Shown here in pieces: positions 44,931 to 53,762 of a stretch of DNA of 64,000 nucleotides. Under the pieces are notes generated by a model. The model saw nothing but the letters and a program-made list of their open reading frames with translations. It made no database searches and was not told where the DNA came from. Numbering within the stretch: position 1 is the first letter of the stretch; each line of letters opens with the position of its first letter. The translations under genes were made by a program, and so were the position numbers. Origin of the DNA: Xanthobacteraceae bacterium (GTDB lineage: Bacteria; Pseudomonadota; Alphaproteobacteria; Rhizobiales; Xanthobacteraceae); contig JARLJA010000076.1 in NCBI GenBank assembly GCA_031291445.1, positions 1 to 64,000 on the forward strand, read 5' to 3'.

Positions 44931-45015
44931 ATTTGAACGGTTCTAAACAGGGGCGCGTTGGCGGCTGAATCGATCGATATTTCCGGCGCGGCGGGCTCTT
45001 TTTGACCTGAATCAA
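44931..45015 (+). promoter_or_regulatory. Iron control element and FixK-type box upstream of bfd-bfr
   Basis: ATTTGAACGGTTCTAAA (44931-44947) matches the Irr/ICE consensus TTTAGAA-N3-TTCTAAA at 15 of 17 positions. TTGACCTGAATCAA (45002-45015) has the TTGAY-N4-RTCAA form of an FNR/FixK site, 115 bp before bfd. Together they suggest that iron status and low oxygen both control the iron-storage genes. Confidence 0.6.
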
Positions 45016-45129
45016 CCGGTGGCGGCGGCGTCCGGATTGGAATCCATCAAAACTGGGATCTTTCCTTTTGCATGCCGGCCGCCGCCCCCGTATCGGTGAA
45101 GCCGCACCAACGCCGGGACCTGCGCCTTC

Positions 45130-45405
45130 ATGATCATCTGCTCCTGCAACGTGCTGAGCGACCACGACGTCCGCGCCGCCGTGCACGCCGACGAGGAGCC
45201 CCGTCGCACGGTGTCGGAGGTCTATACCTGCCTCGGCTGCAGTCCGGAATGCGGTCGCTGCGCCCGCACCATCCGCAGGATCATCAACGATGCGCTCGGC
45301 GCCTGCGTCAACGGCTGCATCGACGGCTGCATGCACCAGAAATCGCAGGCCTTCCCCGAGCTTGCGGTGTTTCCCGAACTGATGGAAGACTGCGCCGACC
45401 GCTAA
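45130..45405 (+). CDS. bfd: Bacterioferritin-associated ferredoxin
   Basis: 91 residues. The [2Fe-2S] cluster motif is IICSCNVLSDHDVRAAV plus TCLGCSPECGRCARTI, giving the CxC...CxxxxC arrangement of Bfd with extra cysteines. Bfd delivers electrons to bacterioferritin so stored Fe(III) can be released. A longer-than-usual tail with CVNGCIDGCMHQ adds three more cysteines, about 25 residues beyond the common length. It is followed by bfr at 117 bp. Confidence 0.92.
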   Translation: MIICSCNVLSDHDVRAAVHADEEPRRTVSEVYTCLGCSPECGRCARTIRRIINDALGACVNGCIDGCMHQKSQAFPELAVFPELMEDCADR

Positions 45406-45522
45406 TGGCCGCTCGCGAAGTCACGCACATGCCGGAACCGGGACAGCGGTTTTGGCGCTTGACCTTTGCGCGGCGAAAGACTGAGTTAAGCTTCCGAATC
45501 CGCTGCAAGCGAGGAGCCCGCG

Positions 45523-46005
45523 ATGAAGGGTGACGCCAAGGTTATCGACTATCTCAACAAGGCGCTCCGCCACGAGCTGACCGCGGTCAACCAGTACTGG
45601 CTGCACTACCGCATGCTCGACAACTGGGGGCTGAAGGACCTCGGCAAGAAGTGGCGCAAGGAATCCATCGAGGAGATGGAGCACGCCGACAAGCTGATCG
45701 ACCGCATCATCTTCCTCGACGGCTTTCCCAACCTGCAGGTGCTCGATCCGCTGCACATCGGCCAGACCGTGCCGGAGATCCTCGAGTGCGATCTCAAGAC
45801 CGAATATTCCGCCCGCGCGCTCTACGAGGAGGCCGCGCACTACTGCCATGGCGTCAAGGACTACGTCACCCGCGACATCTTCGAGGCGCTGATGAAGGAC
45901 GAGGAACACCACATCGACTTCCTCGAGACCCAGATCGACCTGGTCAAGCGGATCGGCGCCGAGCTCTATTCCCAGAAGCATATCGGCAAGCTCGACGAGG
46001 AGTGA
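45523..46005 (+). CDS. bfr: Bacterioferritin
   Basis: 160 residues, full length. Ferroxidase ligands are visible as Glu18 ([12 protein letters not shown]), Glu51 and His54 ([13 protein letters not shown]), Glu94, Glu127 and His130 ([11 protein letters not shown]). The heme ligand Met52 is intact. It forms 24-subunit shells that store iron. GAGGAG lies ahead of the ATG. Bfd upstream is its reductase partner, and the upstream ICE and FixK sites likely serve both genes. Confidence 0.95.
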   Translation: MKGDAKVIDYLNKALRHELTAVNQYWLHYRMLDNWGLKDLGKKWRKESIEEMEHADKLIDRIIFLDGFPNLQVLDPLHIGQTVPEILECDLKTEYSARALYEEAAHYCHGVKDYVTRDIFEALMKDEEHHIDFLETQIDLVKRIGAELYSQKHIGKLDEE

Positions 46006-46052
46006 GGGGGGGCGGGCGGCGATGACGTCCAACGCGCCCCCTGGGCGCCCGG

Positions 46053-47306
46053 TTACGTCCGCTCCGGCTCGCGGCCTCCAACGCCCAGCACCACGGCGGC
46101 CGCGAGCGCGACGCCCGCGCCCGCCCAATAGGGCGCGCCGGCGCCGAAAGAGTAGAGCAGGGCGCCGAGCAGGGGGCCGAGCATCCGCGCGAGGGCCTGT
46201 TGCGCCTGGTTGGCGCCCTGCACCAGCCCTTGCGCGTCGGCGGGCGCGGCGTTCGCGATCATGCCGCTGACCGACGGCTGGAATAGCCCGTCCCCCAGCG
46301 CGAAGACCATGATGGCGCCGAGCAGGAATCCGGCGTGCGGGACCAAGGTCGTGGCGGCGATCAGCGCGAAGCCGACGGCGTTGACGACGAGGCCAGATCG
46401 GGCGAGCACGCGGGCGTCGACATAGGGCAGGAGCGTCCGGGCGAGCACGCCCTGGCTCACGATGTCCATCACGCCGACGCCAAACAGGATCCATCCGATT
46501 CCGCCCGGGCCGAGGTCCAGAACGTCCTTCAGATAGACCGCGAGATTGCTTTGCAGCATGGCGCCCGCGAAGAAGAACAGGAACGCGGCGGCGAATGCGC
46601 TGCGCAGCGTGGCGATGCCGAGGGCCCTGGAGAGCGGGGCGAGGGGATCGAGGTGGCGCCAGGTCAAGGCCGGACGCGCGCGTCCGGGCGCCACGCTTTC
46701 GGGCATGGCCAGACAGACCCACGCGATGTTGACGATCGTCAGCAGCGCCGCGGCAAATAGCGGCATCGTGGGCTGGATCGCGCCCAGCAGCCCGCCGGCG
46801 ACGGGCCCGAGCATGAATCCCAGTCCGCCGACCGCACCCAGCAGCCCATAGACGCGCCCGCGCTCCGCGGGCGCGGTGGTGTCGGCGACGTAGGCGAACA
46901 TCGTGCTGATATTGCCCGCCGTCAGCCCGTCGATGATCCGTCCCGCGAACAGCACCCACAGTGCGCCGCCGATGCCGAAAATCACGTAGCCGACCGCCGA
47001 CCCGAGCAGGGACAGCACCAGGATCGGCCGGCGGCCGAAGCGGTCGCTCAAGGCTCCCAGCACCGGGGCCGCGAAGAACGAGCAGGCGGCATAGATGGAA
47101 ACGATCAGGCCGACCAACAGGCCGATCCGGGATGATGGCACATAGCGGCCAATCAGGAACGGGACCACCGGAATGATGAGGGTGAACCCGGCGACATTCA
47201 GGAATACCGACATGGCGACGGCAAGGGTGGCGCCCTTGAAGGACTTGCCGGCATGGGCATGATCGGCGGGGTATTGGTCGGCGTCTGCCGTATGAAGGGT
47301 GTTCAT
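46053..47306 (-). CDS. MFS efflux transporter, TetA-like (DHA1)
   Basis: About 417 residues and twelve predicted spans. The loop 2-3 motif GALSDRFGRRPILVLSL and the helix 5 motif GFMLGPVAGGLLG mark a drug:H+ antiporter of the TetA/DHA1 branch. The start at 47306 (MNTLHTADADQYPADHAHAGKSF) has TGGAG ahead; the track start at 47381 is too far upstream. Two palindromes upstream may bind a regulator, but no regulator gene is adjacent. Substrate unknown. Confidence 0.87.
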   Translation of the reverse strand: MNTLHTADADQYPADHAHAGKSFKGATLAVAMSVFLNVAGFTLIIPVVPFLIGRYVPSSRIGLLVGLIVSIYAACSFFAAPVLGALSDRFGRRPILVLSLLGSAVGYVIFGIGGALWVLFAGRIIDGLTAGNISTMFAYVADTTAPAERGRVYGLLGAVGGLGFMLGPVAGGLLGAIQPTMPLFAAALLTIVNIAWVCLAMPESVAPGRARPALTWRHLDPLAPLSRALGIATLRSAFAAAFLFFFAGAMLQSNLAVYLKDVLDLGPGGIGWILFGVGVMDIVSQGVLARTLLPYVDARVLARSGLVVNAVGFALIAATTLVPHAGFLLGAIMVFALGDGLFQPSVSGMIANAAPADAQGLVQGANQAQQALARMLGPLLGALLYSFGAGAPYWAGAGVALAAAVVLGVGGREPERT

Positions 47307-47374
47307 CGCAATTCTCCAGGTTGAAGGTCCACCCGGAGCAGCGCGTCGCACGACACCCACACGGACGAACCTCG

Positions 47375-47432
47375 GGCGCAATTGCGCCGGGATCGTCGGG
47401 GGATCTCATGCGTCGCAGGGAACTGCGATGCA
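47375..47432. promoter_or_regulatory. Two palindromes upstream of the MFS gene
   Basis: GGCGCAATTGCGCC (47375-47388) is a perfect 14-bp palindrome. TGCGTCGCAG-GGAA-CTGCGATGCA (47409-47432) is an inverted repeat with one mismatch per arm pair. Both sit 70-125 bp before the transporter start and may be operators. They lie in the 433-bp gap 47307-47739, which has no gene but holds a gene fragment at its right end. Confidence 0.4.
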
Positions 47433-47623
47433 AGGAACAGAGCTTCCGATATCGGACGGGTCCGTCTCGGAAGTGCTTGGGCCTACCCAGACCAAGCCTG
47501 CCTTTTTCGACGCCGCGTCATAGCCGGGTCGCCTGGCCGCGGTCAACCGAATTGTTGCCGCCCGGCGCATCGGCGACTTGCCGGAGGCGGCGCGACGTTT
47601 CGCTCTTTCCGGCCGCGCCGCCG

Positions 47624-47724
47624 CTCACCCCTTCCGCTCGCTGCCGCCGATCAACAGGTCGAGCGCATGCTTGATCGCGCCGCGCGTTCCTCGTCCGAGA
47701 GCTGCGCGTGCAGAGCCGCCTCGT
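47624..47724 (-). pseudogene. Displaced 3'-end fragment of the flavin reductase-MarR gene
   Basis: About 100 bases match 57221-57319, the 3' end of the intact fusion gene, with about 14 differences including a two-base insertion. The stop codon is included: CTCACCCCTTCCGCTCGCTG against CTCACCCCTTCTGCTCGCTG. It has the same orientation as the intact gene. It sits just before the end of the last giant repeat protein, giving direct repeats 9.6 kb apart. Confidence 0.82.
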
Positions 47725-47739
47725 AGAGGCGCAGTCGCC

Positions 47740-50700
47740 TCACGTGTGCGGCGAGGCCAGGAACGCGGTCAGCGCCGCGCCGGTGAGGTGCGGGTCGGAC
47801 ACCAGCGTGCCGCCGGCGCCGTCGCTCGAAAGCGAGAAGTCCGCCGCGGCGTACTGGCCGATCAGCGCGATGGTCGCGGCGTGGGTGCCGTCGCTGACCG
47901 AGAGCGTGCCGCCGGAGTCGGCGGAGTTCGCGGCGTAGGCCAGCGTGGTATCGGCTCCGAAGCCGACGGATGACAGGTCGATGCCGGCCGGTTGCGAGGC
48001 CGCGGCCGCGGTGCTGACCGCCGACTGGGTGACGAAGAAGCCGGTGTTGGCCACGTCGAAAACCGTCGTATAGCCGCCGCCAGTGGTCCTGCCGATCAGG
48101 TCGCCGTTGGGACCGGCGGCGAGACTGACGGGGCCGTTGCCGTTGCCGCCGTCGAACCAGCTCAGGATGGTCGGGGTCGAGGCATAGCCGGTTGCGGTGC
48201 GCGCGATTTCGAACACCGTGCCGTCGCCTCCGGGGCCGCCGGAATAGGTGGTGCCGAACAGGTCGCCATTGGCGTCGGCGATCAGGTTCGAGGCCGGGAT
48301 CGCGCCGTCGGTGAAGTTGAAGCTGGCGAGCGTCGTCATTGCCGTAGCGTAGCCGGAGGGCGTGTTCGCGAGCTCGAATACCGTCCCGTTGCCGTAGGCG
48401 CCGCCGGAGGCGGTGGTACCGAACAGATCGCCGTTGGCATCGATCAGCAGCGGAGCATAGGGTGAACCGCCGCTGAAGCTGGCGAGAGTCACGGGCACGG
48501 GACTGTAGCCGGCCGCGGTCTTGACCACTTCGAAAACGAAGCCGTCGTTGTTCGACCCGCCCGCCAGCGACACGCCGAACAGATCGCCGCTGGCGTCCGC
48601 GACCAGGCCAAAGGCCAGCGTGGCAGGGGTAGGGACCGCGCCATAGAAGCTCGCGATCTGCACGGCGCTGGTGCTGTATCCGGTCGCGGTCCTGGCCAGC
48701 TCGTAGATGTCACCGACGGTCGTCACTCCGAACAGGTCGCCGTTGGAGTCGACGAGAAGATCGCCTGCCGTTTCCGAGGGCGCCGTCGCGATCATCGTGG
48801 GCGTACTGGCATAGCCGGTCGCGGTCCTGGCGATCTCAAAGAATCCGCTTCCAAGTCCGAACAGGTTGCCGGCCGCGTCGGCGACCACGCCATCGTCCGG
48901 GCCGCCCGTCCCTCCAGGGAGATATGGCGGGATCCACGATTCGACCGCCGTGGGGCTGGTGGCATAGCCCGTGGGCGTCCTGGCCAGTTCGTAGAGGGTG
49001 CCGGACGACGTAAAGAGAATGTTGCCGTTGGCGTCCACGATCGGGTCATTCGGAATGCTGTAGCTCAGGGAATCATAGGGGCCATAGGTGAAGTTGCTGC
49101 TCAGCAACGTAATGTGGGAGCCGTTGCTGACAGCGAGCTGCCCGGCGTACTGGGAGAGGACTGCCAACCCCGAGAAATTTGGGGACTTTCCAAAGCTGTC
49201 GGCCACCGTGCCGCCGCCGATACCCGTGACCCTCAGGCTGTTGACGCCCTGGTCGGACGGGCTCACGGTGTAGTCGAACACCAGCGCCGCCGGATTGCCC
49301 AGCGCGGCCGTCGCCGCCGCGTCATAGGTCGCGATGCCTCCGTCGTTGAGCTGGAGCGTCGGCGTGCCCGACACCGCGACGGGGCTGCTCATGAACACCG
49401 TCACGCTGATCGACTGGCCGGTCCAGAGAATGCCTTGCAATTGCGAAAACGCGACGCCCGTGACGGTCGCCGGCTCATACACGGAAAGTCCCGGCAAGAT
49501 CGCGTAAGTCGAGAACAGCGCCGAGAAGTCCGGCACGTTTCCGTTGGAATCCGTGATGGTCGCGTTGCCTGGACTGCCGCCGATGATCGCGAGCTGATCC
49601 GCGCGTATGTCCGAGGGAAGCACCGTGTAGTCGAAAACCAGCTTGGTCGGATCGCCGAGCGCAGCGGTCTTCGCGGCGTCGTAGTACGCTTTGCCGCTGT
49701 AATACGATGTGCCGCCGTCGTTCAGCGTGATCGTCGGCGTGCCGCCGGTAACGGTCACCGCGCTGCTCATGCTGATCGTGAGGGTGATCGATTGGCCGGT
49801 GGTCAGCGCGCCGGTGGTGGAGGGCGTCACGCCGGTCACGACTGCCGGCGCATGCACCACCACCGCCGGGCCGCTCCCGAGCAAAAGGTTGGAGAAGTCC
49901 GGGCCGAGACCCGCGCTGTCGACGATGACCGCCCCGCCGAGGCTGCTGGAGACGACCGTGAGCTGGGAGACATTGTGATCGGCGGCACTGACCGTGTAGT
50001 CGAACACCAGATTCGTCGCGGTGCTCGCCGTCGCGTCGTAGGTTGCCGTGCCGCCATCATTGAGCAGGAGGGTCGGGGTGCCGCCGCTCACCGTCACGGC
50101 GTTCTGCAGGCCCACGTCGATGTGAATCGATTGTCCGGGCGCAAGCGGCCCGACGAGCGCGCTGCCGTCCACTGCGGTGAAGGTCGGGGCGCTCGCCTTG
50201 GGCGACACGAGCTCCGACGTGGTGGACAGGTTGAGGGCCGTCGCCACGTATTGGGGGTTGTCGAACAGGAGCGAAAAGTCCGGCGCCTGTCCGTCCGGGC
50301 CGGCAATCGTGGCGCCGCCAGGGCTGCCGCCGACGAAATCGAGGTGGCGCAACTGCGCGTCGGCCGCCCCCACGGTATAGTCGAACATCAGCCTGGTGGG
50401 ATCGCCGAGCGCGGCAGTGGCTGCGGCGTCGTAGATGGCGGTGCCGCCATCGTTGAGGGCAAGTGTCGGGGTGCCGCCGGTCACCGTCACGGCCTTGGTC
50501 ATGGACACCGTGATCGTGACGGTCTCGCCGACTGCGAGCACCGTGCCCGCGGCGGAGCTGCTGACACTGGTCGCCTTCAGCGGCGTCGAGACGGCGACGC
50601 TGGCAAGGGCGGCGTAGGTGGTGAACAGGCCGGTGAAGTCGGGGACGTTGCCGGTTGCGTCGAGGATGATGGCGCCGTTCGGGCTTCCGCCGGTGATCGC

Positions 50701-50940
50701 GAGCTCGGCGACGTTGCTGTCGCCCGCGCCAACGGTGTAGTCGAACACCAGCTGGGTCGGGTCGTTGAGGAGACTGGTGGCGAACAGGTCGTAGGTCGCG
50801 GTGCCGCCATCGTTCAGAGTCAGCGTCGGAACGCCGACCACCGAGACCGCGCCGCTCATGGTGACCCTGATGGTGATGCTCTGGCCCGCGGTCAGCTGAC
50901 CGGTCTGTGAAGGCGTGACCCCAACGACGGTGGCGCTCAT
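47740..50940 (-). CDS. Giant repeat protein 3: Ig-like plus GloVer repeats, no signal peptide
   Basis: 1066 residues. Five copies of a roughly 110-residue beta repeat open the protein; each has a core of VTGVTP...GQSITITV...PTLTLNDGGTATYD, then LVFDYTV and GSPNGAIILDATGNVPDF. Next come about ten GloVer units of the form LIADANGDLFGTTYSGGPGGDGTVFEIA (TIGR03803 type). The C-terminal module of about 80 residues ends GTLVSDPHLTGAALTAFLASPHT. It begins MSATVVGVTP without a signal peptide, as expected for type I secretion with a C-terminal signal. AGGAGG precedes the ATG. Probably an extracellular adhesin or matrix protein. Confidence 0.8.
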   Translation of the reverse strand: MSATVVGVTPSQTGQLTAGQSITIRVTMSGAVSVVGVPTLTLNDGGTATYDLFATSLLNDPTQLVFDYTVGAGDSNVAELAITGGSPNGAIILDATGNVPDFTGLFTTYAALASVAVSTPLKATSVSSSAAGTVLAVGETVTITVSMTKAVTVTGGTPTLALNDGGTAIYDAAATAALGDPTRLMFDYTVGAADAQLRHLDFVGGSPGGATIAGPDGQAPDFSLLFDNPQYVATALNLSTTSELVSPKASAPTFTAVDGSALVGPLAPGQSIHIDVGLQNAVTVSGGTPTLLLNDGGTATYDATASTATNLVFDYTVSAADHNVSQLTVVSSSLGGAVIVDSAGLGPDFSNLLLGSGPAVVVHAPAVVTGVTPSTTGALTTGQSITLTISMSSAVTVTGGTPTITLNDGGTSYYSGKAYYDAAKTAALGDPTKLVFDYTVLPSDIRADQLAIIGGSPGNATITDSNGNVPDFSALFSTYAILPGLSVYEPATVTGVAFSQLQGILWTGQSISVTVFMSSPVAVSGTPTLQLNDGGIATYDAAATAALGNPAALVFDYTVSPSDQGVNSLRVTGIGGGTVADSFGKSPNFSGLAVLSQYAGQLAVSNGSHITLLSSNFTYGPYDSLSYSIPNDPIVDANGNILFTSSGTLYELARTPTGYATSPTAVESWIPPYLPGGTGGPDDGVVADAAGNLFGLGSGFFEIARTATGYASTPTMIATAPSETAGDLLVDSNGDLFGVTTVGDIYELARTATGYSTSAVQIASFYGAVPTPATLAFGLVADASGDLFGVSLAGGSNNDGFVFEVVKTAAGYSPVPVTLASFSGGSPYAPLLIDANGDLFGTTASGGAYGNGTVFELANTPSGYATAMTTLASFNFTDGAIPASNLIADANGDLFGTTYSGGPGGDGTVFEIARTATGYASTPTILSWFDGGNGNGPVSLAAGPNGDLIGRTTGGGYTTVFDVANTGFFVTQSAVSTAAAASQPAGIDLSSVGFGADTTLAYAANSADSGGTLSVSDGTHAATIALIGQYAAADFSLSSDGAGGTLVSDPHLTGAALTAFLASPHT

Positions 50941-51075
50941 GGATCCTCCTCTGGGCCGAAATCAATCTGCAGGCGAAAGATTAAATAGATATCGTAACAG
51001 AATTGTATCACCGCCGTAACGACACGCGCCCCGGTTGTCCGGGGCGCCGGGCCGAGTCACGGACCGCCGCGCTTC

Positions 51076-53664
51076 TCAGCTGTGCGGCGAGGCCAGGAAC
51101 GTGGTCAGCGCCGCGCCGGTGAGGTGCGGGTCGCTCACCAGCGTGCCGCCGTGGCCGTCGCTCGACAGCGCGAAATCCACCGCGGCGTATTGCCCGATCA
51201 GCGCGATGGTCGCCGCGTGGGTGCCGTCGGTGACCGAGAGCGCGCCGCCGGAGTTGCCGCTGTTCGCGGCATAGGCGAGGGTGGTGTCGGCCCCGAATGC
51301 GACCGACGATAGGTCGATGCCGGCCGGCTGCGACGACGCCGTTGCAGCAGAGGTCGATGTTTGAGTCGCATTCACAGCGAAGCCGCCGCCGACTACGGCG
51401 AAGACTGTTCCTCCAACGAAGACTGCATCCAAGCCTTCCGGTGCTAGCCATCCATAGGCATTCGTTCCAAGAAGATTGCCGTTTGGATCAGCATATAGGC
51501 CACTGTCGGTCCCATAGCCGTACCCGTCGGACCCGTTGAATGATGCCAGAAGAGTGGGGATATTTGCGTAGCCGTCAGTTGTCTTGGCGATCTCGAACAC
51601 GGCACCGCCATCTGCCACGCCGATGCTGCTGGTGGTTCCATACAAATTGCCATCTGCGTCGGTAATCAGATTGGCAACAGGATAGCGACCGTCGATGCCA
51701 CTGAAGTTTACAATTGTAGTCGGGGAGGCGTCATAGCCCGATACGCTGTGCCGAATCTCGAACACGGTTCCATCCGAGTTGGAGCCGCCGAGCATGGTTG
51801 TGCCGATCAAGTCGCCATTTGTATCGAGTAAGAGGGAGCCGGTTGGGTTGTCGCCGTTGGCACCGTCAAACGTCGTCAGAGTAGTGAGACTGGAAGCGTA
51901 CCCCGTCGACGTTTTTGCGATTTCGAAAACAGTGCCGTACCCACTATTCCAATAGCTCGTCGTGCTAAATAAGTTGCCATCAGCATCCGCGATCAGTGCG
52001 CCCAACGGATGGGACCCGTCTTGCTTGTTGAAGCTTACCAGCGTTGTCGGTTCGGAAGCAAAACCGCTAGTGGTTTTCTGAATTTCGAAGACCGTACCGT
52101 AGCCGTAAAGACCGCCCGTCGCTGTCGTCCCGATCAAATTGCCCTGAGAATCAGCAAACAAGCCGGCGTCAGGTGAGGATCCATCCAGCCCATTGAAACT
52201 TATCAGGGTAGTTGGCGACGTGTCATAACCAGCAGAGGTTTTCCGGATCTCGAAAACGGTACCCTTGTTGTTCGATCCGCCTAAGCTCGTCGTGCCGAAC
52301 AGATCACCACTGGCATCGGCTATCACGCCTCCAACCGGATACGAGCCGTCGGGCCCGCTGAAGCTGGCAAGGAAGGTCGGATAGAGATAGCCTCCTTGGG
52401 TCTTCTGCATTTCATAGACGCCACCAATACTATTGCTCCCATAATCGACGGTCGTGCCGAAAAGGTCGCCCGCGGCGTCGGCGATCAAGCTGCCGTTTCC
52501 GTTGATGGGCAAGCCTATGATGCTCGCTCCGCCAAGAGCTGAATTGTAACCGTTGTACGAAAGCCCAGCCAGACCAAAGAGTCCTGTGCCGGCGCTGGGC
52601 GCCGTGAACGGCAGCGTGGTGAGATTCGAGAGGTCGGCCAAGTTGCCGTCATTTGCGTCCCGGATCGTCGCGCCGCCGAGCGTCCCGCCAGTGATGGCGA
52701 GCTGCAGTACCGGCTTATCCTGAGCGCCGACCGTGTAGTCGAACACGAACCTGGTCGGATCGTCGAGCGCCGCGGTCGCGGTCGGGTCGTAGACCGCCCT
52801 GCCGCCGTCGTTGAGCAACAGCTCGGGCGCGCCGCCGGAGATGGTGACCGCCTTGCTCATGGTGATGGTGAAGGTCATGGTCTCGCCGACCGCGACATTG
52901 CCGTTGCCGACCGAACTCGTGATCGCGGCGATGGTCGCCGGCGCGCCGGTGAACACCGACACGCCGGGCAGGCCGGTGTAGAGCCCGGTGAAGTCCGGCA
53001 CGTAGCCGTTGGCATCGACGGCGGTGGCGCCGTTGAGGCTGCCGCCGACGATGGCGAGCTCGGCGACATTGCTATCGGTCGCGGCCACCGTGTAGTCGAA
53101 CACGACCCTGGTCGGATCGTTCAGCGCCGCGGTGGCGGCGGCGTCGTAGGTCGCGGTGCCGCCGTCGTTGAGCAGCATGGTCGGCGTGCCGCCGGAGAAG
53201 CTGACCGCGTCGCTGAATGACACGATGAGTGCCAGGGACAGTCCGGCGTCGAGCGTGCCGGTGACCGACGGCGTCACCCCGGTTACGGTGGCGGGCGGCA
53301 GCAGGTCGGTATTGAGGCCCGGCAGCACCGAATCGGTGGTGAACAGGGCGGTAAAATCCGGCACGTTGCCGGCGGCGTCGAAGATGATGGCGCCGTTCGG
53401 GCTGCCGCCGACGACGGCGAGGTAGGGCTGGTTGCTGTCGGTCGCGCCGACGGTATAGTCGAACACCAGCTGGGTCGGATCGTTCAGCGCCGCAGTCGCG
53501 GGCGGGTCGTAGACCGCGGTGCCGCCGTCGTTCAGCGTCAGTGTCGGAACGCCGTCGATCACGGTGACGGCGCCGCTCATGGCGATCCTGATGGAAACGC
53601 TCTCGCCGACGGTCAGCCGGCCGGACTGGGACGCAGTGACGGAAACCACGGTGGTGGCGCTCAT
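51076..53664 (-). CDS. Giant repeat protein 2: Ig-like plus GloVer repeats
   Basis: About 862 residues from ATG 53664 (MSATTVVSVTASQSGRL); the track start at 53712 adds unrelated residues. It has three Ig-like beta repeats instead of five, then about nine GloVer units (GDLFGTTSLGGSNNKGTVFEIRKTSAGY). The conserved C-terminal module ends GTLVSDPHLTGAALTTFLASPHS. The middle (about 51450-52560) is visibly less GC-rich than its neighbours, suggesting a different origin or recombination of repeats. Tandem paralogue of the genes on either side. Confidence 0.8.
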   Translation of the reverse strand: MSATTVVSVTASQSGRLTVGESVSIRIAMSGAVTVIDGVPTLTLNDGGTAVYDPPATAALNDPTQLVFDYTVGATDSNQPYLAVVGGSPNGAIIFDAAGNVPDFTALFTTDSVLPGLNTDLLPPATVTGVTPSVTGTLDAGLSLALIVSFSDAVSFSGGTPTMLLNDGGTATYDAAATAALNDPTRVVFDYTVAATDSNVAELAIVGGSLNGATAVDANGYVPDFTGLYTGLPGVSVFTGAPATIAAITSSVGNGNVAVGETMTFTITMSKAVTISGGAPELLLNDGGRAVYDPTATAALDDPTRFVFDYTVGAQDKPVLQLAITGGTLGGATIRDANDGNLADLSNLTTLPFTAPSAGTGLFGLAGLSYNGYNSALGGASIIGLPINGNGSLIADAAGDLFGTTVDYGSNSIGGVYEMQKTQGGYLYPTFLASFSGPDGSYPVGGVIADASGDLFGTTSLGGSNNKGTVFEIRKTSAGYDTSPTTLISFNGLDGSSPDAGLFADSQGNLIGTTATGGLYGYGTVFEIQKTTSGFASEPTTLVSFNKQDGSHPLGALIADADGNLFSTTSYWNSGYGTVFEIAKTSTGYASSLTTLTTFDGANGDNPTGSLLLDTNGDLIGTTMLGGSNSDGTVFEIRHSVSGYDASPTTIVNFSGIDGRYPVANLITDADGNLYGTTSSIGVADGGAVFEIAKTTDGYANIPTLLASFNGSDGYGYGTDSGLYADPNGNLLGTNAYGWLAPEGLDAVFVGGTVFAVVGGGFAVNATQTSTSAATASSQPAGIDLSSVAFGADTTLAYAANSGNSGGALSVTDGTHAATIALIGQYAAVDFALSSDGHGGTLVSDPHLTGAALTTFLASPHS

Positions 53665-53762
53665 GGCAGTCCCCCGGATGCAGGCAGCATATCGGTTCGA
53701 TGACGCTCGCACGCCCCGGTTGCCCGGGACGCGCGTTTGTCAGGGGGCGTTTCGCGGTTGCC

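Noticed and set aside
49114-50910. 598-residue plus-strand ORF opposite giant protein 3
   Set aside because: Reverse reading of the repeats; Arg/Gly/Val-rich shadow with no family match.
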